Of a stretch of 64,000 bases of DNA, positions 47,501-63,700 are shown piece by piece. Numbering within the stretch: the stretch's first letter is position 1; each line of letters starts with the position of its first letter. The notes beneath the pieces are model-generated. The model was not told the origin of the DNA, ran no database searches, and saw nothing but the letters and a program-made list of their open reading frames with translations. Made by a program: the position numbers and the translations under genes. Source of the DNA: Bathymodiolus brooksi (taxonomy: Eukaryota > Mollusca > Bivalvia > Mytilida > Modiolidae). The stretch spans positions 108,999,534-109,063,533 of the forward strand of contig OY804580.1 of assembly GCA_963680875.1 (NCBI GenBank). The letters run 5' to 3'.

Positions 47501-50500
47501 GTAACTTTTGTGTTTGTTTTGTTTATGTATCATTCCTATACCAGAAACTTAGGCAATCATGGTAAGTAACTATGTGTTTGTTTTGTTTCTGTATCATTCC
47601 TATAACAGAAACTTAGACGACAATGGTAAGTAACTTTGTGCTTGTTTTGTTTCTCTATCATTCCTATAACAGAAACTTAGACGACCATGGTTAGTAACTA
47701 TGTGTTTGTTTTGTTTCTGTATCATTCCTATAACAGAAACTTAGGCGACCATGGTAAGTAACTATGTGTTTGCTTTGTTTCTGAATCATTCCTATAACAG
47801 AAACTTAGACGACCATGGTTAGTAACTATGTGTTTGTTTTTGTTTCTGTATCATTCCTATAACAGAAACTTAGACGACCATGGTAAGTAACTATTTGTTT
47901 GTTTTGTTTCTGTATCATTCCTCTAACAGAAACTTAGACGACCATGGTAAGTAATTTTGTGTTTGTTTTGTTTCTGTATCATTCCTATAACAGAAAATTA
48001 GACGACCATAGTATGTAACTTTTGTGTTTGTTTTGTTTCTGTATCATTCCTATAACAGAAACTTAGACAACCATGGTAAATAACTATGTGTTTGTGTTGT
48101 TTCTGTATCATTCCGATAACAGAAACTTAGACGACCATGGTAAGTAACTCTGTGTTTGTTTTGTTTCTGTATCATTCCTATAACAGAAACTTAGGCGACA
48201 ATGGTAAATATCTAAGTGTTTGCTTTGTTTCTTTATCATTCCTATAACAGAAACTTAGACGACCATGGTAAGTAACTTTTGTGTTTGTTTTGTTTATGTA
48301 TCATTCCTATACCAGAAACTTAGGCAATCATGGTAAGTAACTATGTGTTTGTTTTGTTTCTGTATCATTCCTATAACAGAAACTTAGACGACAATGGTAA
48401 GTAACTTTGTGCTTGTTTTGTTTCTCTATCATTCCTATAACAGAAACTTAGACAACAATGGTAAGTAACTATGTGTTTGTTTTGTTTCTGTATCATTCCT
48501 ATAACAGAAACTTAGACGACCATGGTTAGTAACTATGTGTTTGTTTTGTTTCTGAATCATTCCTATAACAGAAACTTAGACGACAATGGTAAGTAACTTT
48601 GTGCTTGTTTTGTTTCTCTATCATTCCTATAACAGAAACTTAGACGACCATGGTTAGTAACTATGTGTTTGTTTTGTTTCTGTATCATTCCTATAACAGA
48701 AACTTAGACAACAATGGTAAGTAACTATGTGTTTGTTTTGTTTCTGTATCATTCCTATAACAGAAACTTAGACGACCATGGTTAGTAACTATGTGTTTGT
48801 TTTGTTTCTGAATCATTCCTATAACAGAAAGTTAGACGACCATGGTAAGTAACTACGTGTTTGTTTTGTTTCTGAATCATTCCTATAACAGAAAATTAGA
48901 CGACTATAGTATGTAACTTTTGTGTTTGTTTTGTTTCTGTATCATTCCTATAACAGAAACTTAGACGACAATGGTAAATATCTAAGTGTTTGCTTTGTTT
49001 CTTGATCATTCCTATAACAGAAACTTAGGCGACCATGGCAAGTAACTTTTGTGTTTGTTTTGTTTCTGTATCATTCATATAACAGAAAGTTAGACGACCA
49101 TGGTAAGTAACTATATGTTTGTTTTGTTTCTGTATCATTCCTCTAACAGAAACGTAGGCAACCATGGTAAGTAACTTTTGTGTTTGTTTTGTTTCTGTAT
49201 CATTCCTATAACAAAAACTTAGGCGACCATGGTAAGTAACTTTTGTGTTTGTTTTGTGTATGTATCATTCCTATAACAGAAAGTTAGACGACCATGGTAA
49301 GTAACTACGTGTTTGTTTTGTTTTTGAATCATTCCTATAACAGAAACTTAGACGACCATGGTTAGTAACTATGTGTTTGTTTTTGTTTCTGTATCATTCC
49401 TATAACAGAAACTTACACGACCATGGTAAGTAACTATTTGTTTGTTTTGTTTCTGTATCATTCCTATAACAGAAAATTAGACGACCATAGTATGTAACTT
49501 TTGTGTTTGTTTTGTTTCTGTATCATTCCTATAACAGAAACTTAGACAACCATGGTAAATAACTATGTGTTTGTGTTGTTTTTGTATCATTCCTATAACA
49601 GAAACTTAGACGACCATGATAAGTAACTCTGTGTTTGTTTTGTTTCTTGATCATTCCTATAACAGAAACTTAGACGACCTTGGTAAGTAACTATTTGTTT
49701 GTTTTGTTTCTGTATCATTCCTATAACAGAAAATTAGACGACCATAGTATGTAACTTTTGTGCTTGTTTTGTTTCTGTATCATTCCTATAACAGAAACTT
49801 AGGCAACCATGGTAAGTAACTCTTGTGTTTGTTTTGTTTCTGTATCATTCCTATAACAGAAAGTTAGGCAACCATGGTAAGTAACTTTTGTGTTTGTTTT
49901 GTTTCTGTATCATTCCTATAACAGAAATTTAGACAACCATGGTAAGTAACTTTTGTGTTTGTTTTGTTTCTGTATCATTCCTATAACAGAAACTTAGGCA
50001 ACAATGGTAAGTAATTTTGTGTTTGTTTTGTTTCTGTATAATTTCTATAACAGAATCTTAGACGACCATGGTAAGTATCTTTTGTGTTTGTTTTGTTTCT
50101 ATATCATTCCTATAACAGAAACTTAAACAACCATGGTAAGTAACTATGTGTTTGTTTTGTTTCTGTGTCTTTCCTATAACAGAAACTTAGGCGACCACGG
50201 TAAGTAACTTTTGTGTTTGTTTTGTTTCTGTATCATTACTCTAACAGAAACTTAGACGACCATGGTAAGTAATTATGTGTTTGTTTTGCTTATTTATCAT
50301 TCCTATAACAGAAAATTAGACGACCATAGTATGTAACTTTTGTGTTTGTTTTGTTTCTGTATCATTCCTATAACAGAAACTTAGACGACAATGGTAAATA
50401 TCTAAGTGTTTGCCTTGTTTCTTTATCATTCCTATAACAGAAACTTATACGACCATGGTAAGTAACTTTTGTGTTTGTTTTGTTTCTGTATCATTCCTAT

Positions 50501-52840
50501 AACAGAAACTTAGGCAGCCATGGTAAGTAACTATGTGTTTGTTTTGTTTCTGTATCATTCCTATAACAGAAACTTAGGCAACCATGGTAAGTAACTTTTG
50601 TGTTTGTTTTGTTTCTGTATCAATCCTATAACAGAAACTTAGACGACAATGGTAAATATCTAAGTCTTTGCTTTGTTTCTTTATCATTCCTATAGCAGAA
50701 ACCTAGACGACCATAGAAAGTAACTTTTATGTTTGTTTTGTTTCTGTATCATTCCTATAACAGAAAGTTAGACGACCATGGTAAGTAACTATATGTTTGT
50801 TTTGTTTCTGTATCATTTCTCTAACAGAAACTTAGGCGACCATGGTAAGTAACTTTTGTGTTTGTTTTGTTTCTGTATCATTCCTATAACAGAAACTTAG
50901 ACAACAATGGTAAGTAACTTTTGTGTTTGTTTTGTTTCTGTATCATTCCTATAACAGAAACTTAGACGACCATGGTAAGTAACTTTTGTGTTTGTTTTGT
51001 TTCTGTATCATTCCTATAACAGAAACTTAGGCGACCATGGTAAGTAACTTTTGTGTTTGTTTTGTTTCTGTATCATTCCTATAACAGAAAGTTAGACGAC
51101 CATGGTAAGTAACTACGTGTTTGTTTTGTTTTTGAATCATTCCTTTAACAGAAACTTAGACGACCATGGTTAGTAACTATGTGTTTGTTTTTGTTTCTGT
51201 ATCATTCCTATAACAGAAACTTAGACGACCATGGTAAGTAACTATGTGTTTGTTTTGTTTCTGTATCATTCCTATAACAGAAAATTAGACGACCATAGTA
51301 TGTAACTTTTGTGTTTGTTTTGTTTCTGTATCATTCCTATAACAGAAACTTAGACGACAATGGTAAATATCTAAGTGTTTGCGTTGTTTCTTGATCATTC
51401 CTATAACAGAAACTTAGACGACCTTGGTAAGTAACTATTTGTTTGTTTTGTTTCTGTATCATTCCTATAACAGAAAATTAGACGACCATAGTATGTAACT
51501 TTTGTGCTTGTTTTGTTTCTGTATCATTCCTATAACAGAAACTTAGGCAACCATGGTAAGTAACTCTTGTGTTTGTTTTGTTTCTGTATCATTCCTATAA
51601 CAGAAAGTTAGGCAACCATGGTAAGTAACTTTTGTGTTTGTTTGTTTCTGTATCATTCCTATAACAGAAATTTAGACAACCATGGTAAGTAACTTGTGTG
51701 TTTGTTTTGTTTCTGTATCATTCCTATAACAGAAACTTAGGCAACCATGGTAAGTAATTTTGTGTTTGTTTTGTTTCTGTATCATTTCTATAACAGAAAC
51801 TTAAACAGCCATGCTAAGTAACTTTGTGTTTGTTTTGTTTCTGTATCATTCCTATAACAGAATCTTAGACGACCATAATAAGTAACTTTTGTGTTTGTTT
51901 TGTTTCTATATCATTCCTAAAACAGAAACCTAAACAACCATGGAAAGTAACTTTTATGTTTGTTTTGTTTCTGTATCATTCCTCTAACAGAAACTTAGAC
52001 GACTATGGTAAGTAACTATGTGTTTATTTTGTTTCTGTATCATTCCTATAACAGAAAATTAGACGACCATAATATGTAACTTTGTGTTTGTTTTGTTTCT
52101 GTATCATTCCTATAACAGAAACTTAGGCAACCATGGTAAGTAACTCTTGTGTTTGTTTTGTTTCTGCATCATTCCTATAACAGAAACTTAGGGAACCATG
52201 GTAAGTAACTTTTGTGTTTGTTTTGTTTCTGTATCATTCCTATAATAGAAATTTAGACAACCATGGTAAGTAACTTTTGTGTTTGTTTTGTTTCTGTATC
52301 ATTCCTATAACAGAAACTTAGGCAACCATGGTAAGTAACTCTTGTGTTTGTTTTGTTTCTGCATCATTCCTATAACAGAAACTTAGGGAACCATGGTAAG
52401 TAACTTTTGTGTTTGTTTTGTTTCTGTATCATTCCTATCATAGAAATTTAGACAACCATGGTAAGTAACTTTTGTGTTTGTTTTGTTTCTGTATCATTCC
52501 TATAACAGAAACTTAGACAACCATGGAAAGTAATTTTGTGTTTGTTTTGTTTCTGTATCATTTCTAAAACAGAAACTTAAACAGCCATGCTAAGTAACTT
52601 TGTGTTTGTTTTGTTTCTGTATCATTCCTATAACAGAATCTTAGACGACCATGGTAAGTATCTTTTGTGTTTGTTTTGTTTGTATATCATTCCTATAACA
52701 GAAACTTAAACAACCATGGTAAGTAACTATGTGTTTGTTTTGTTTCTGTATCATTCCTATAACAGAAACTTAGGCGACCACGGTAAGTAACTTTTGTGTT
52801 TGTTTTGTTTCTGTATCATTCCTCTAACAGAAACTTAGAT
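41280..52840. repeat. ~7.61-kb large-scale repeat within the satellite
   Basis: The GACGACTATAG marker at 41284 recurs at 48899 (offset 7615) and AGATGACC at 45224 recurs at 52837 (offset 7613). The intervening unit order is largely kept in both, with small unit gains and losses. Confidence 0.65.
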
Positions 52841-54799
52841 GACCATGGTAAGTAATTATGTGTTTGTTTTGCTTATGTATCATTCCTATAACAGAAACTT
52901 AGGCAACCATGGTAAGTAACTTTTGTGTTTGTTTTGTTTCTGTATCATTCCTATAACAGAAACTTAGACGACAATGGTAAATATCTAAGTGTTTGCCTTG
53001 TTTCTTTATCATTCCTATAACAGAACCTTAGACGACGATGGTAAGTAACTTTTGTGTTTGTTTTGTTTCTGTATCATTCCTATAACAGAAACTTAGGCAG
53101 CCATGGTAAGTAACTATGTGTTTGTTTTGTTTCTGTATCATTCCTATAACAGAAACTTAGACGAAAATGGTAAATATCTAAGTGTTTGCCTTGTTTCTTT
53201 ATCATTACTATAACAGAAACTTAGACGACGATGGTAAGTAACTTTTGTGTTTGTTTTGTTTCTGTATCATTCCTATAACAGAAACTTAGGCAGCCATGGT
53301 AAGTAACTATGTGTTTGTTTTGTTTCTGTATCATTCCTATAACAGAAACTTAGGCAACCATGGTAAGTAACTTTTGTGTTTGTTTTGTTTCTGTATCAAT
53401 CCTATAACAGAAACTTAGACGACAATGGTAAATATCTAAGTCTTTGCTTTGTTTCTTTATCATTCCTATTGCAGAAACTTAGTCGACCATGGAAAGTAAC
53501 TTTTATGTTTGTTTTGTTTCTGTATCATTTCTATAACAGAAAGTTAGACGACCATGGTAAGTAACTACGTGTTTGTTTTGTTTCTGAATCATTCCTATAA
53601 CAGAAACTTACACGACCATGGTTAGTAACTATGTGCTTGTTTTTGATTCTGTGTCATTCCTATAACAGAAACTTAGACGACCATGGTAAGTAACTATTTG
53701 TTTGTTTTGTTTCTGTATCATTCCTATAACAGAAAATTAGACGAACATAGTATGTAACTTTTGTTTTGTTTTGTTTCTGTATCATTCCTATAACAGAAAC
53801 TTAGACGACAATGGTAAATATCTAAGTGTTTGCTTTGTTTCTTGATCATTCCTATAACAGAAACTTAGACGACCTTGGTAAGTAACTATTTGTTTGTTTT
53901 GTTTCTGTATCATTCCTATAACAGAAAATTAGACGACCATAGTATGTAACTTTTGTGTTTGTTTTGTTTCTGTATTATTCCTCTAACAGAAACTTAGGCA
54001 ACCATGGTAAGTAACTTTTGTGTTTGCTTTGTTTCTTTATCATTCCTCTAACAGAAACTTAGACGACAATGGTAAGTAACTTTGTGTTTGTTTTGTTTCT
54101 GTATCATTCCTCTAACAGAAACTTAGACGACAATGGTAAGTAACTTTGTGTTTGTTTTGTTTCTGTATCATTCCTCTAAAAGAAACTTAGGCGACCATGG
54201 TAAGTAACTTTTTTGTTTGTTTTGTTTCTGTATCATTCCTATAACAGAAACTTAGACAACAATGGTAAGTAACTTTTGTGTTTGTTTTGTTTCTGAATCA
54301 TTCCTATAACAGAAACTTAGACAACCATGGTTAGTAACTATGTGTTTGTTTTGTTTCTGTATCATTCCTATAACAGAAACTTAGGCGACCATGGTAAGTA
54401 ACTTTTGTGTTTGTTTTGTTTCTGTATCATTCCTATAACAGAAAGTTAGACGACCATGGTAAGTAACTACGTGTTTGTTTTGTTTCTGAATCATTCCTAT
54501 AACAGAAACTTAGACGACCATGGTAAGTAACTATGTGTTTGTTTTGTTTCTGTATCATTCCTCTAACAGAAACTTAGACGACCATGGTAAGTAACTTTGT
54601 GTTTGTTTTGTTTCTGTATCATTCCTATAACAGAAAATTAGACGAACATAGTATGTAACGTTTGTGTTTGTTTTGTTTCTGTATCATTCCTATAACAGAA
54701 ACTTAGACAACCATGGTAAATAACTATGTGTTTGTGTTGTTTCTGTATCATTCCTATAACAGAAACTTAGACGACCATGGTAAGTAACTCTGTGTTTGT

Positions 54800-57700
54800 T
54801 TTGTTTATGTATCATTCCAATAACAGAAAGTTAGACGACCATGGTAAGTAACTATATGTTTGTTTTGTTTCTGTATCATTCATATAACAGAAACTTAGAC
54901 GACCATGTTTAGTAACTATGTGTTTGTTTTGTTTCTGTATCATTCCTATAACAGAAAGTTAGACGACCATGGTAAGTAACTACGTGTTTGTTTTGTTTCT
55001 TTATCATTCCTATAACAGAAACTTAGACGACCATGGTTAGTAACTATGTGTTTGTTTTTGTTTCTGTATCATTTCTATAACAGAAACTTAGACGACCATG
55101 GTAAGTAACTTTTCGTTGGTTTTGTTTCTGTATCATTCCTATAGCAGAAAATTAGACAACCATAGTATGTAACTTTTGTGTTTGTTTTGTTTCTGTATCA
55201 TTCCTATAACAGAAACTTAGACGACCTTGGTAAGTAACTATTTGTTTGTTTTGTTTCTGTATCATTTCTATAACAGAAACTTTAACAGCCATGCTAAGTA
55301 ACTTTGTGTTTGTTTTGTTTCTGTATCATTCCTATAAGAGAATCTTAGACGACCATGGTAAGTAACTTTTGTGTTTGTTTTGTTTCTATATCATTCCTAT
55401 AACAGAAACTTAAACAACCATGGTAAGTAACTATGTGTTTGTTTTGTTTCTGTATCATTCCTATAACAGAAACCTAAACAACCATGGAAAGTAACTTTTA
55501 TGTTTGTTTTGTTTCTGTATCATTCCTCTAACAGAAACTTAGACGACCATGGTAAGTAACTATGTGTTTATTTTGTTTCTGTATCATTCCTATAACAGAA
55601 AATTAGACGACCATAGTATGTAACTTTTGTGTTTGTTTTGTTTCTGTATCATTCCTCTAACAGAAACTTAGGCAACCATGGTAAGTAACTCTTTTGTTTG
55701 TTTTGTTTCTGTATCATTCCTATAGCAGAAACTTAGGCAACCATGGTAAGTAACTTTTGTGTTTGTTTTGTTTCTGTATCATTCCTATAACAGAAATTTA
55801 GACAACCATGGTAAGTAACTTTTGTGTTTGTTTTGTTTCTGTATCATTCCTATAACAGAAACTTAGACAACCATGGTAAGTAATTTTGTGTTTGTTTTGT
55901 TTATCATTTCTATAACAGAAACTTAAACAGCCATGCTAAGTAACTCTGTGTTTGTTTTGTTTCTGTATCATTCCTATAACAGAATCTTAGACGACCATGG
56001 TAAGTAACCTTTGTGTTTGTTTTGTTTCTATATCATTCCTATAACAGAAACTTAAACAACCATGGTAAGTAACTATGTGTTTGTTTTGTTTCTGTATCAT
56101 TCCTATAACAGAAACTTAGATGACAATGGTAAGTAACTTTGCGCTTGTTTTGTTTCTGTATCATTCCTATAACAGAAACTTAGACGACCATGGTTAGTAA
56201 CTATGTGTTTGTTTTGTTTCTGTATCATTCCTCTAATAGAAACTTAGACGACCATGTAAGTAACTTTTTTGTTTGTTTTGTTTCTGTATCATTCCTATAA
56301 CAGAAACTTAGACAACAATGGTAAGTAACTTTTGTGTTTGTTTTGTTTCTGTATCATTCCTATAACAGAAACTTAGGCGACCATGGTAAGTAACTTTTGT
56401 GTTTGTTTTGTTTCTGTATCATTCTTATAACAGAAAGTTAGACGACCATGGTAAGTAACTACGTGTTTGTTTTGTTTCTGAATCATTCCTATTACAGAAA
56501 CTTAGACGACCATGGTTAGTAACTATGTGTTTGTTTTTGTTTCTGTATCATTCCTATAACAGAAACTTAGACGACCATGGTAAGTAACTATTTGTTTGTT
56601 TTGTTTCTGTATCATTCCTCTAACAGAAACTTAGACGACCATGGTAAGTAACTTTGTTTTTGTTTTGTTTCTGTATCATTCCTATAACAGAAAATTAGAC
56701 GACCATAGTATGTAACTTTTGTGTTTGTTTTGTTTCTGTATCATTCCTATAACAGAAACTTAGACAACCATGGTAAATAACTATGTGTTTGTGTTGTTTC
56801 TGTATCATTCCGATAACAGAAACTTAGACGACCATGGTAAGTAACTCTGTGTTTGTTTTGTTTCTGTATCATTCCTATAACAGAAACTTAGGCGACAATG
56901 GTAAATATCTAAGTGTTTGCTTTGTTTCTTTATCATTCCTATAACAGAAACTTAGACGACCATGGTAAGTAACTTTTGTGTTTGTTTTGTTTATGTATCA
57001 TTCCTATAACAGAAACTTAGGCAATCATGGTAATTAACTATGTGTTTGTTTTGTTTCTGTATCATTCCTATAACAGAAACTTAGACGACAATGGTAAGTA
57101 ACTTTGTGCTTGTTTTGTTTCTCTATCATTCCTATAACAGAAACTTAGACGACCATGGTTAGTAACTATGTGTTTGTTTTGTTTCTGTATCATTCCTATT
57201 ACAGAAACTTAGACAACAATGGTAAGTAACTATGTGTTTGTTTTGTTTCTGTATCATTCCTATAACAGAAACTTAGACGACCATGGTTAGTAACTATGTG
57301 TTTGTTTTGTTTCTGAATCATTCCTATAACAGAAACTTAGGCGACCATGGCAAGTAACTTTTGTGTTTGTTTTGTTTCTGTATCATTCCTATAACAGAAA
57401 GTTAGACGACCATGGTAAGTAACTACGTGTTTGTTTTGTTTCTGAATCATTCCTATAACAGAAAATTAGACGACCATAGTATGTAACTTTTGTGTTTGTT
57501 TTGTTTCTGTATCATTCCTATAACAGAAACTTAGACGACAATGGTAAATATCTAAGTGTTTGCTTTGTTTCTTGATCATTCCTATAACAGAAACTTAGGC
57601 GACCATGGTAAGTAACTTTTGTGTTTGTTTTGTTTATGTATCATTCCTATAACAGAAAGTTAGACGACCATGGTAAGTAACTACGTGTTTGTTTTTTTTT

Positions 57701-60700
57701 TTAATCATTCCTATAACAGAAACTTAGACGACCATGGTTAGTAACTATGTGTTTGTTTTTGTTTCTGTATCATTCCTATAACAGAAACTTACACGACCAT
57801 GGTAAGTAACTATTTGTTTGTTTTGTTTCTGTATCATTCCTATAACAGAAAATTAGACGACCATAGTATGTAACTTTTGTGTTTGTTTTGTTTCTGTATC
57901 ATTCCTATAACAGAAACTTAGACAACCATGGTAAATAACTATGTGTTTGTGTTGTTTCTGTATCATTCCTATAACAGAAACTTAGACGACCATGGTAAGT
58001 AACTCTGTGTTTGTTTTGTTTCTTGATCATTCCTATAACAGAAACTTAGACGACCTTGGTAAGTAACTATTTGTTTGTTTTGTTTCTGTATCATTCCTAT
58101 AACAGAAAATTAGACGACCATAGTATGTAACTTTGTGCTTGTTTTGTTTCTGTATCATTCCTATAACAGAAACTTAGGCAACCATGGTAAGTAACTCTTG
58201 TGTTTGTTTTGTTTCTGTATCATTCCTATAACAGAAAGTTAGGCAACCATGGAAAGTAACTTTTATGTTTGTTTTGTTTCTGTATCATTCCTCTAACAGA
58301 AACTTAGACGACCATGGTAAGTAACTATGTGTTTATTTTGTTTCTGTATCATTCCTATAACAGAAAATTAGACGACCATAGTATGTAACTTTTGTGTTTG
58401 TTTTGTTTCTGTATCATTCCTCTAACAGAAACTTAGGCAACCATGGTAAGTAACTCTTGTGTTTGTTTTGTTTCTGTATCATTCCTATAGCAGAAACTTA
58501 GGCAACCATGGTAAGTAACCTTTGTGTTTGTTTTGTTTCTGTATCATTCCTATAACAGAAATTTAGACAACCATGGTAAGTAACTTTTGTGTTTGTTTTG
58601 TTTCTGTATCATTCCTATAACAGAAACTTAGACAACCATGGTAAGTAATTTTGTGTTTGTTTTGTTTATCATTTCTATAACAGAAATTTAAACAGCCATG
58701 CTAAGTAACTCTGTGTTTGTTTTGTTTCTGTATCATTCCTATAACAGAATCTTAGACGACCATGGTAAGTAACCTTTGTGTTTGTTTTGTTTCTATATCA
58801 TTCCTATAACAGAAACTTAAACAACCATGGTAAGTAACTATGTGTTTGTTTTGTTTCTGTATCATTCCTATAACAGAAACTTAGATGACAATGGTAAGTA
58901 ACTTTGCGCTTGTTTTGTTTCTGTATCATTCCTATAACAGAAACTTAGACGACCATGGTTAGTAACTATGTGTTTGTTTTGTTTCTGTATCATTCCTCTA
59001 ATAGAAACTTAGACGACCATGTAAGTAACTTTTTTGTTTGTTTTGTTTCTGTATCATTCCTATAACAGAAACTTAGACAACAATGGTAAGTAACTTTTGT
59101 GTTTGTTTTGTTTCTGTATCATTCCTATAACAGAAACTTAGGCGACCATGGTAAGTAACTTTTGTGTTTGTTTTGTTTCTGTATCATTCTTATAACAGAA
59201 AGTTAGACGACCATGGTAAGTAACTACGTGTTTGTTTTGTTTCTGAATCATTCCTATTACAGAAACTTAGACGACCATGGTTAGTAACTATGTGTTTGTT
59301 TTTGTTTCTGTATCATTCCTATAACAGAAACTTAGACGACCATGGTAAGTAACTATTTGTTTGTTTTGTTTCTGTATCATTCCTCTAACAGAAACTTAGA
59401 CGACCATGGTAAGTAACTTTGTTTTTGTTTTGTTTCTGTATCATTCCTATAACAGAAAATTAGACGACCATAGTATGTAACTTTTGTGTTTGTTTTGTTT
59501 CTGTATCATTCCTATAACAGAAACTTAGACAACCATGGTAAATAACTATGTGTTTGTGTTGTTTCTGTATCATTCCGATAACAGAAACTTAGACGACCAT
59601 GGTAAGTAACTCTGTGTTTGTTTTGTTTCTGTATCATTCCTATAACAGAAACTTAGGCGACAATGGTAAATATCTAAGTGTTTGCTTTGTTTCTTTATCA
59701 TTCCTATAACAGAAACTTAGACGACCATGGTAAGTAACTTTTGTGTTTGTTTTGTTTATGTATCATTCCTATAACAGAAACTTAGGCAATCATGGTAAGT
59801 AACTATGTGTTTGTTTTGTTTCTGTATCATTCCTATAACAGAAACTTAGACGACAATGGTAAGTAACTTTGTGCTTGTTTTGTTTCTCTATCATTCCTAT
59901 AACAGAAACTTAGACGACCATGGTTAGTAACTATGTGTTTGTTTTGTTTCTGTATCATTCCTATTACAGAAACTTAGACAACAATGGTAAGTAACTATGT
60001 GTTTGTTTTGTTTCTGTATCATTCCTATAACAGAAACTTAGACGACCATGGTTAGTAACTATGTGTTTGTTTTGTTTCTGAATCATTCCTATAACAGAAA
60101 CTTAGGCGACCATGGCAAGTAACTTTTGTGTTTGTTTTGTTTCTGTATCATTCCTATAACAGAAAGTTAGACGACCATGGTAAGTAACTACGTGTTTGTT
60201 TTGTTTCTGAATCATTCCTATAACAGAAAATTAGACGACCATAGTATGTAACTTTTGTGTTTGTTTTGTTTCTGTATCATTCCTATAACAGAAACTTAGA
60301 CGACAATGGTAAATATCTAAGTGTTTGCTTTGTTTCTTGATCATTCCTATAACAGAAACTTAGGCGACCATTGTAAGTAACTTTTGTGTTTGTTTTGTTT
60401 CTGTATCATTCCTATAACAGAAACTTAGGCGACCATGGTAAGTAACTTTTGTGTTTGTTTTGTTTATGTATCATTCCTATAACAGAAAGTTAGACGACCA
60501 TGGTAAGTAACTACGTGTTTGGTTTTTTTTTTGAATCATTCCTATAACAGAAACTTAGACGACCATGGTTAGTAACTATGTGTTTGTTTTTGTTTCTGTA
60601 TCATTCCTATAACAGAAACTTACACGACCATGGTAAGTAACTATTTGTTTGTTTTGTTTCTGTATCATTCCTATAACAGAAAATTAGACGACCATAGTAT

Positions 60701-63700
60701 GTAACTTTTGTGTTTGTTTTGTTTCTGTATCATTCCTATAACAGAAACTTAGACAACCATGGTAAATAACTATGTGTTTGTGTTGTTTCTGTATCATTCC
60801 TATAACAGAAACTTAGACGACCATGGTAAGTAACTCTGTGTTTGTTTTGTTTCTTGATCATTCCTATAACAGAAACTTAGACGACCTTGGTAAGTAACTA
60901 TTTGTTTGTTTTGTTTCTGTATCATTCCTATAACAGAAAATTAGACGACCATAGTATGTAACTTTGTGCTTGTTTTGTTTCTGTATCATTCCTATAACAG
61001 AAACTTAGGCAACCATGGTAAGTAACTCTTGTGTTTGTTTTGTTTCTGTATCATTCCTATAACAGAAAGTTAGGCAACCATGGTAAGTAACTTTTGTGTT
61101 TGTTTTGTTTCTGTATCATTCCTATAACAGAAATTTAGACAACCAAGGTAAGTAACTTTTGTGTTTCTTTTGTTTCTGTATCATTCCTATAACAGAAACT
61201 TAGGCAACAATGGTAAGTAATTTTGTGTTTGTTTTGTTTCTGTATAATTTCTATAACAGAATCTTAGACGACCATGGTAAGTATCTTTTGTGTTTGTTTT
61301 GTTTCTATATCATTCCTATAACAGAAACTTAAACAACCATGGTAAGTAACTATGTGTTTGTTTTGTTTCTGTATCTTTCCTATAACAGAAACTTAGGCGA
61401 CCACGGTAAGTAACTTTTGTGTTTGTTTTGTTTCTGTATCATTCCTCTAACAGAAACTTAGACGACCATGGTAAGTAATTATGTGTTTGTTTTGCTTATG
61501 TATCATTCCTATCACAGAAAATTAGACGACCATGGTATGTAACTTTTGTGTTTGTTTTGTTTCTGTATCATTCCTATAACAGAAACTTAGACGACAATGG
61601 TAAATATCTAAGTGTTTGCCTTGTTTCTTTATCATTCCTATAACAGAAACTTAGACGACCATGGTAAGTAACTTTTGTGTTTGTTTTGTTTCTGTATCAT
61701 TCCTATAACAGAAACTTAGGCAGCCATGGTAAGTAACTATGTGTTTGTTTTGTTTCTGTATCATTCCTATAACAGAAACTTAGGCAACCATGGTAAGTAA
61801 CTTTTGTGTTTGTTTTGTTTCTGTATCAATCCTATAACAGAAACTTAGACGACAATGGTAAATATCTAAGTCTTTGCTTTGTTTCTTTATCATTCCTATA
61901 GCAGATACCTAGACGACCATAGAAAGTAACTTTTATGTTTGTTTTGTTTCTGTATCATTCCTATAACGGAAAGTTAGACGACCATGGTAAGTAACTATAT
62001 GTTTGTTTTGTTTCTGTATCATTCCTCTAACAGAAACTTAGGCGACCATGGTAAGTAACTTTTGTCTTTGTTTTGTTTCTGTATCATTCCTATAACAGAA
62101 ACTTAGACAACCATGGTAAATAACTATGTGTTTGTGTTGTTTCTGTATCATTCCTATAACAGAAACTTAGACGACCATGGTAAGTAACTCTGTGTTTGTT
62201 TTGTTTATGTATCATTCCAATAACAGAAACTTAGGCGACCATGGTAAGTAACTTTTGTGTTTGTTTTGTTTCTGTATCATTCCTATAACAGAAAGTTAGA
62301 CGACCATGGTAAGTAACTATATGTTTGTTTTGTTTCTGTATCATTCATATAACAGAAACTTAGACGACCATGTTTAGTAACTATGTGTTTGTTTTGTTTC
62401 TGTATCATTCCTATAACAGAAAGTTAGACGACCATGGTAAGTAACTACGTGTTTGTTTTGTTTCTTTATCATTCCTATAACAGAAACTTAGACGACCATG
62501 GTTAGTAACTATGTGTTTGTTTTTGTTTCTGTATCATTTCTATAACAGAAACTTAGACGACCATGGTAAGTAACTTTTCGTTGGTTTTGTTTCTGTATCA
62601 TTCCTATAGCAGAAAATTAGACAACCATAGTATGTAACTTTTGTGTTTGTTTTGTTTCTGTATCATTCCTATAACAGAAACTTAGACGACCTTGGTAAGT
62701 AACTATTTGTTTGTTTTGTTTCTGTATCATTTCTATAACAGAAACTTTAACAGCCATGCTAAGTAACTTTGTGTTTGTTTTGTTTCTGTATCATTCCTAT
62801 AAGAGAATCTTAGACGACCATGGTAAGTAACTTTTGTGTTTGTTTTGTTTCTATATCATTCCTATAACAGAAACTTAAACAACCATGGTAAGTAACTATG
62901 TGTTTGTTTTGTTTCTGTATCATTCCTATAACAGAAACCTAAACAACCATGGAAAGTAACTTTTATGTTTGTTTTGTTTCTGTATCATTCCTCTAACAGA
63001 AACTTAGACGACCATGGTAAGTAACTATGTGTTTATTTTGTTTCTGTATCATTCCTATAACAGAAAATTAGACGACCATAGTATGTAACTTTTGTGTTTG
63101 TTTTGTTTCTGTATCATTCCTCTAACAGAAACTTAGGCAACCATGGTAAGTAACTCTTGTGTTTGTTTTGTTTCTGTATCATTCCTATAGCAGAAACTTA
63201 GGCAACCATGGTAAGTAACTTTTGTGTTTGTTTTGCTTCTGTATCATTCCTATAACAGAAATTTAGACAACCATGGTAAGTAACTTTTGTGTTTGTTTTG
63301 TTTCTGTATCATTCCTATAACAGAAACTTAGACAACCATGGTAAGTAATTTTGTGTTTGTTTTGTTTCTGTATCATTTCTATAACAGAAACTTAAACAGC
63401 CATGCTAAGTAACTCTGTGTTTGTTTTGTTTCTGTATCATTCCTATAACAGAATCTTAGACGACCATGGTAAGTAACCTTTGTGTTTGTTTTGTTTCTAT
63501 ATCATTCCTATAACAGAAACTTAAACAACCATGGTAAGTAACTATGTGTTTGTTTTGTTTCTGTATCATTCCTATAACAGAAACTTAGATGACAATGGTA
63601 AGTAACTTTGCGCTTGTTTTGTTTCTGTATCATTCCTATAACAGAAACTTAGACGACCATGGTTAGTAACTATGTGTTTGTTTTGTTTCTGTATCATTCC

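Noticed and set aside
53376..53564. 62-codon ORF inside the satellite as a gene
   Set aside because: A frame spanning three satellite units with a variant that removes the usual stop; no independent support.
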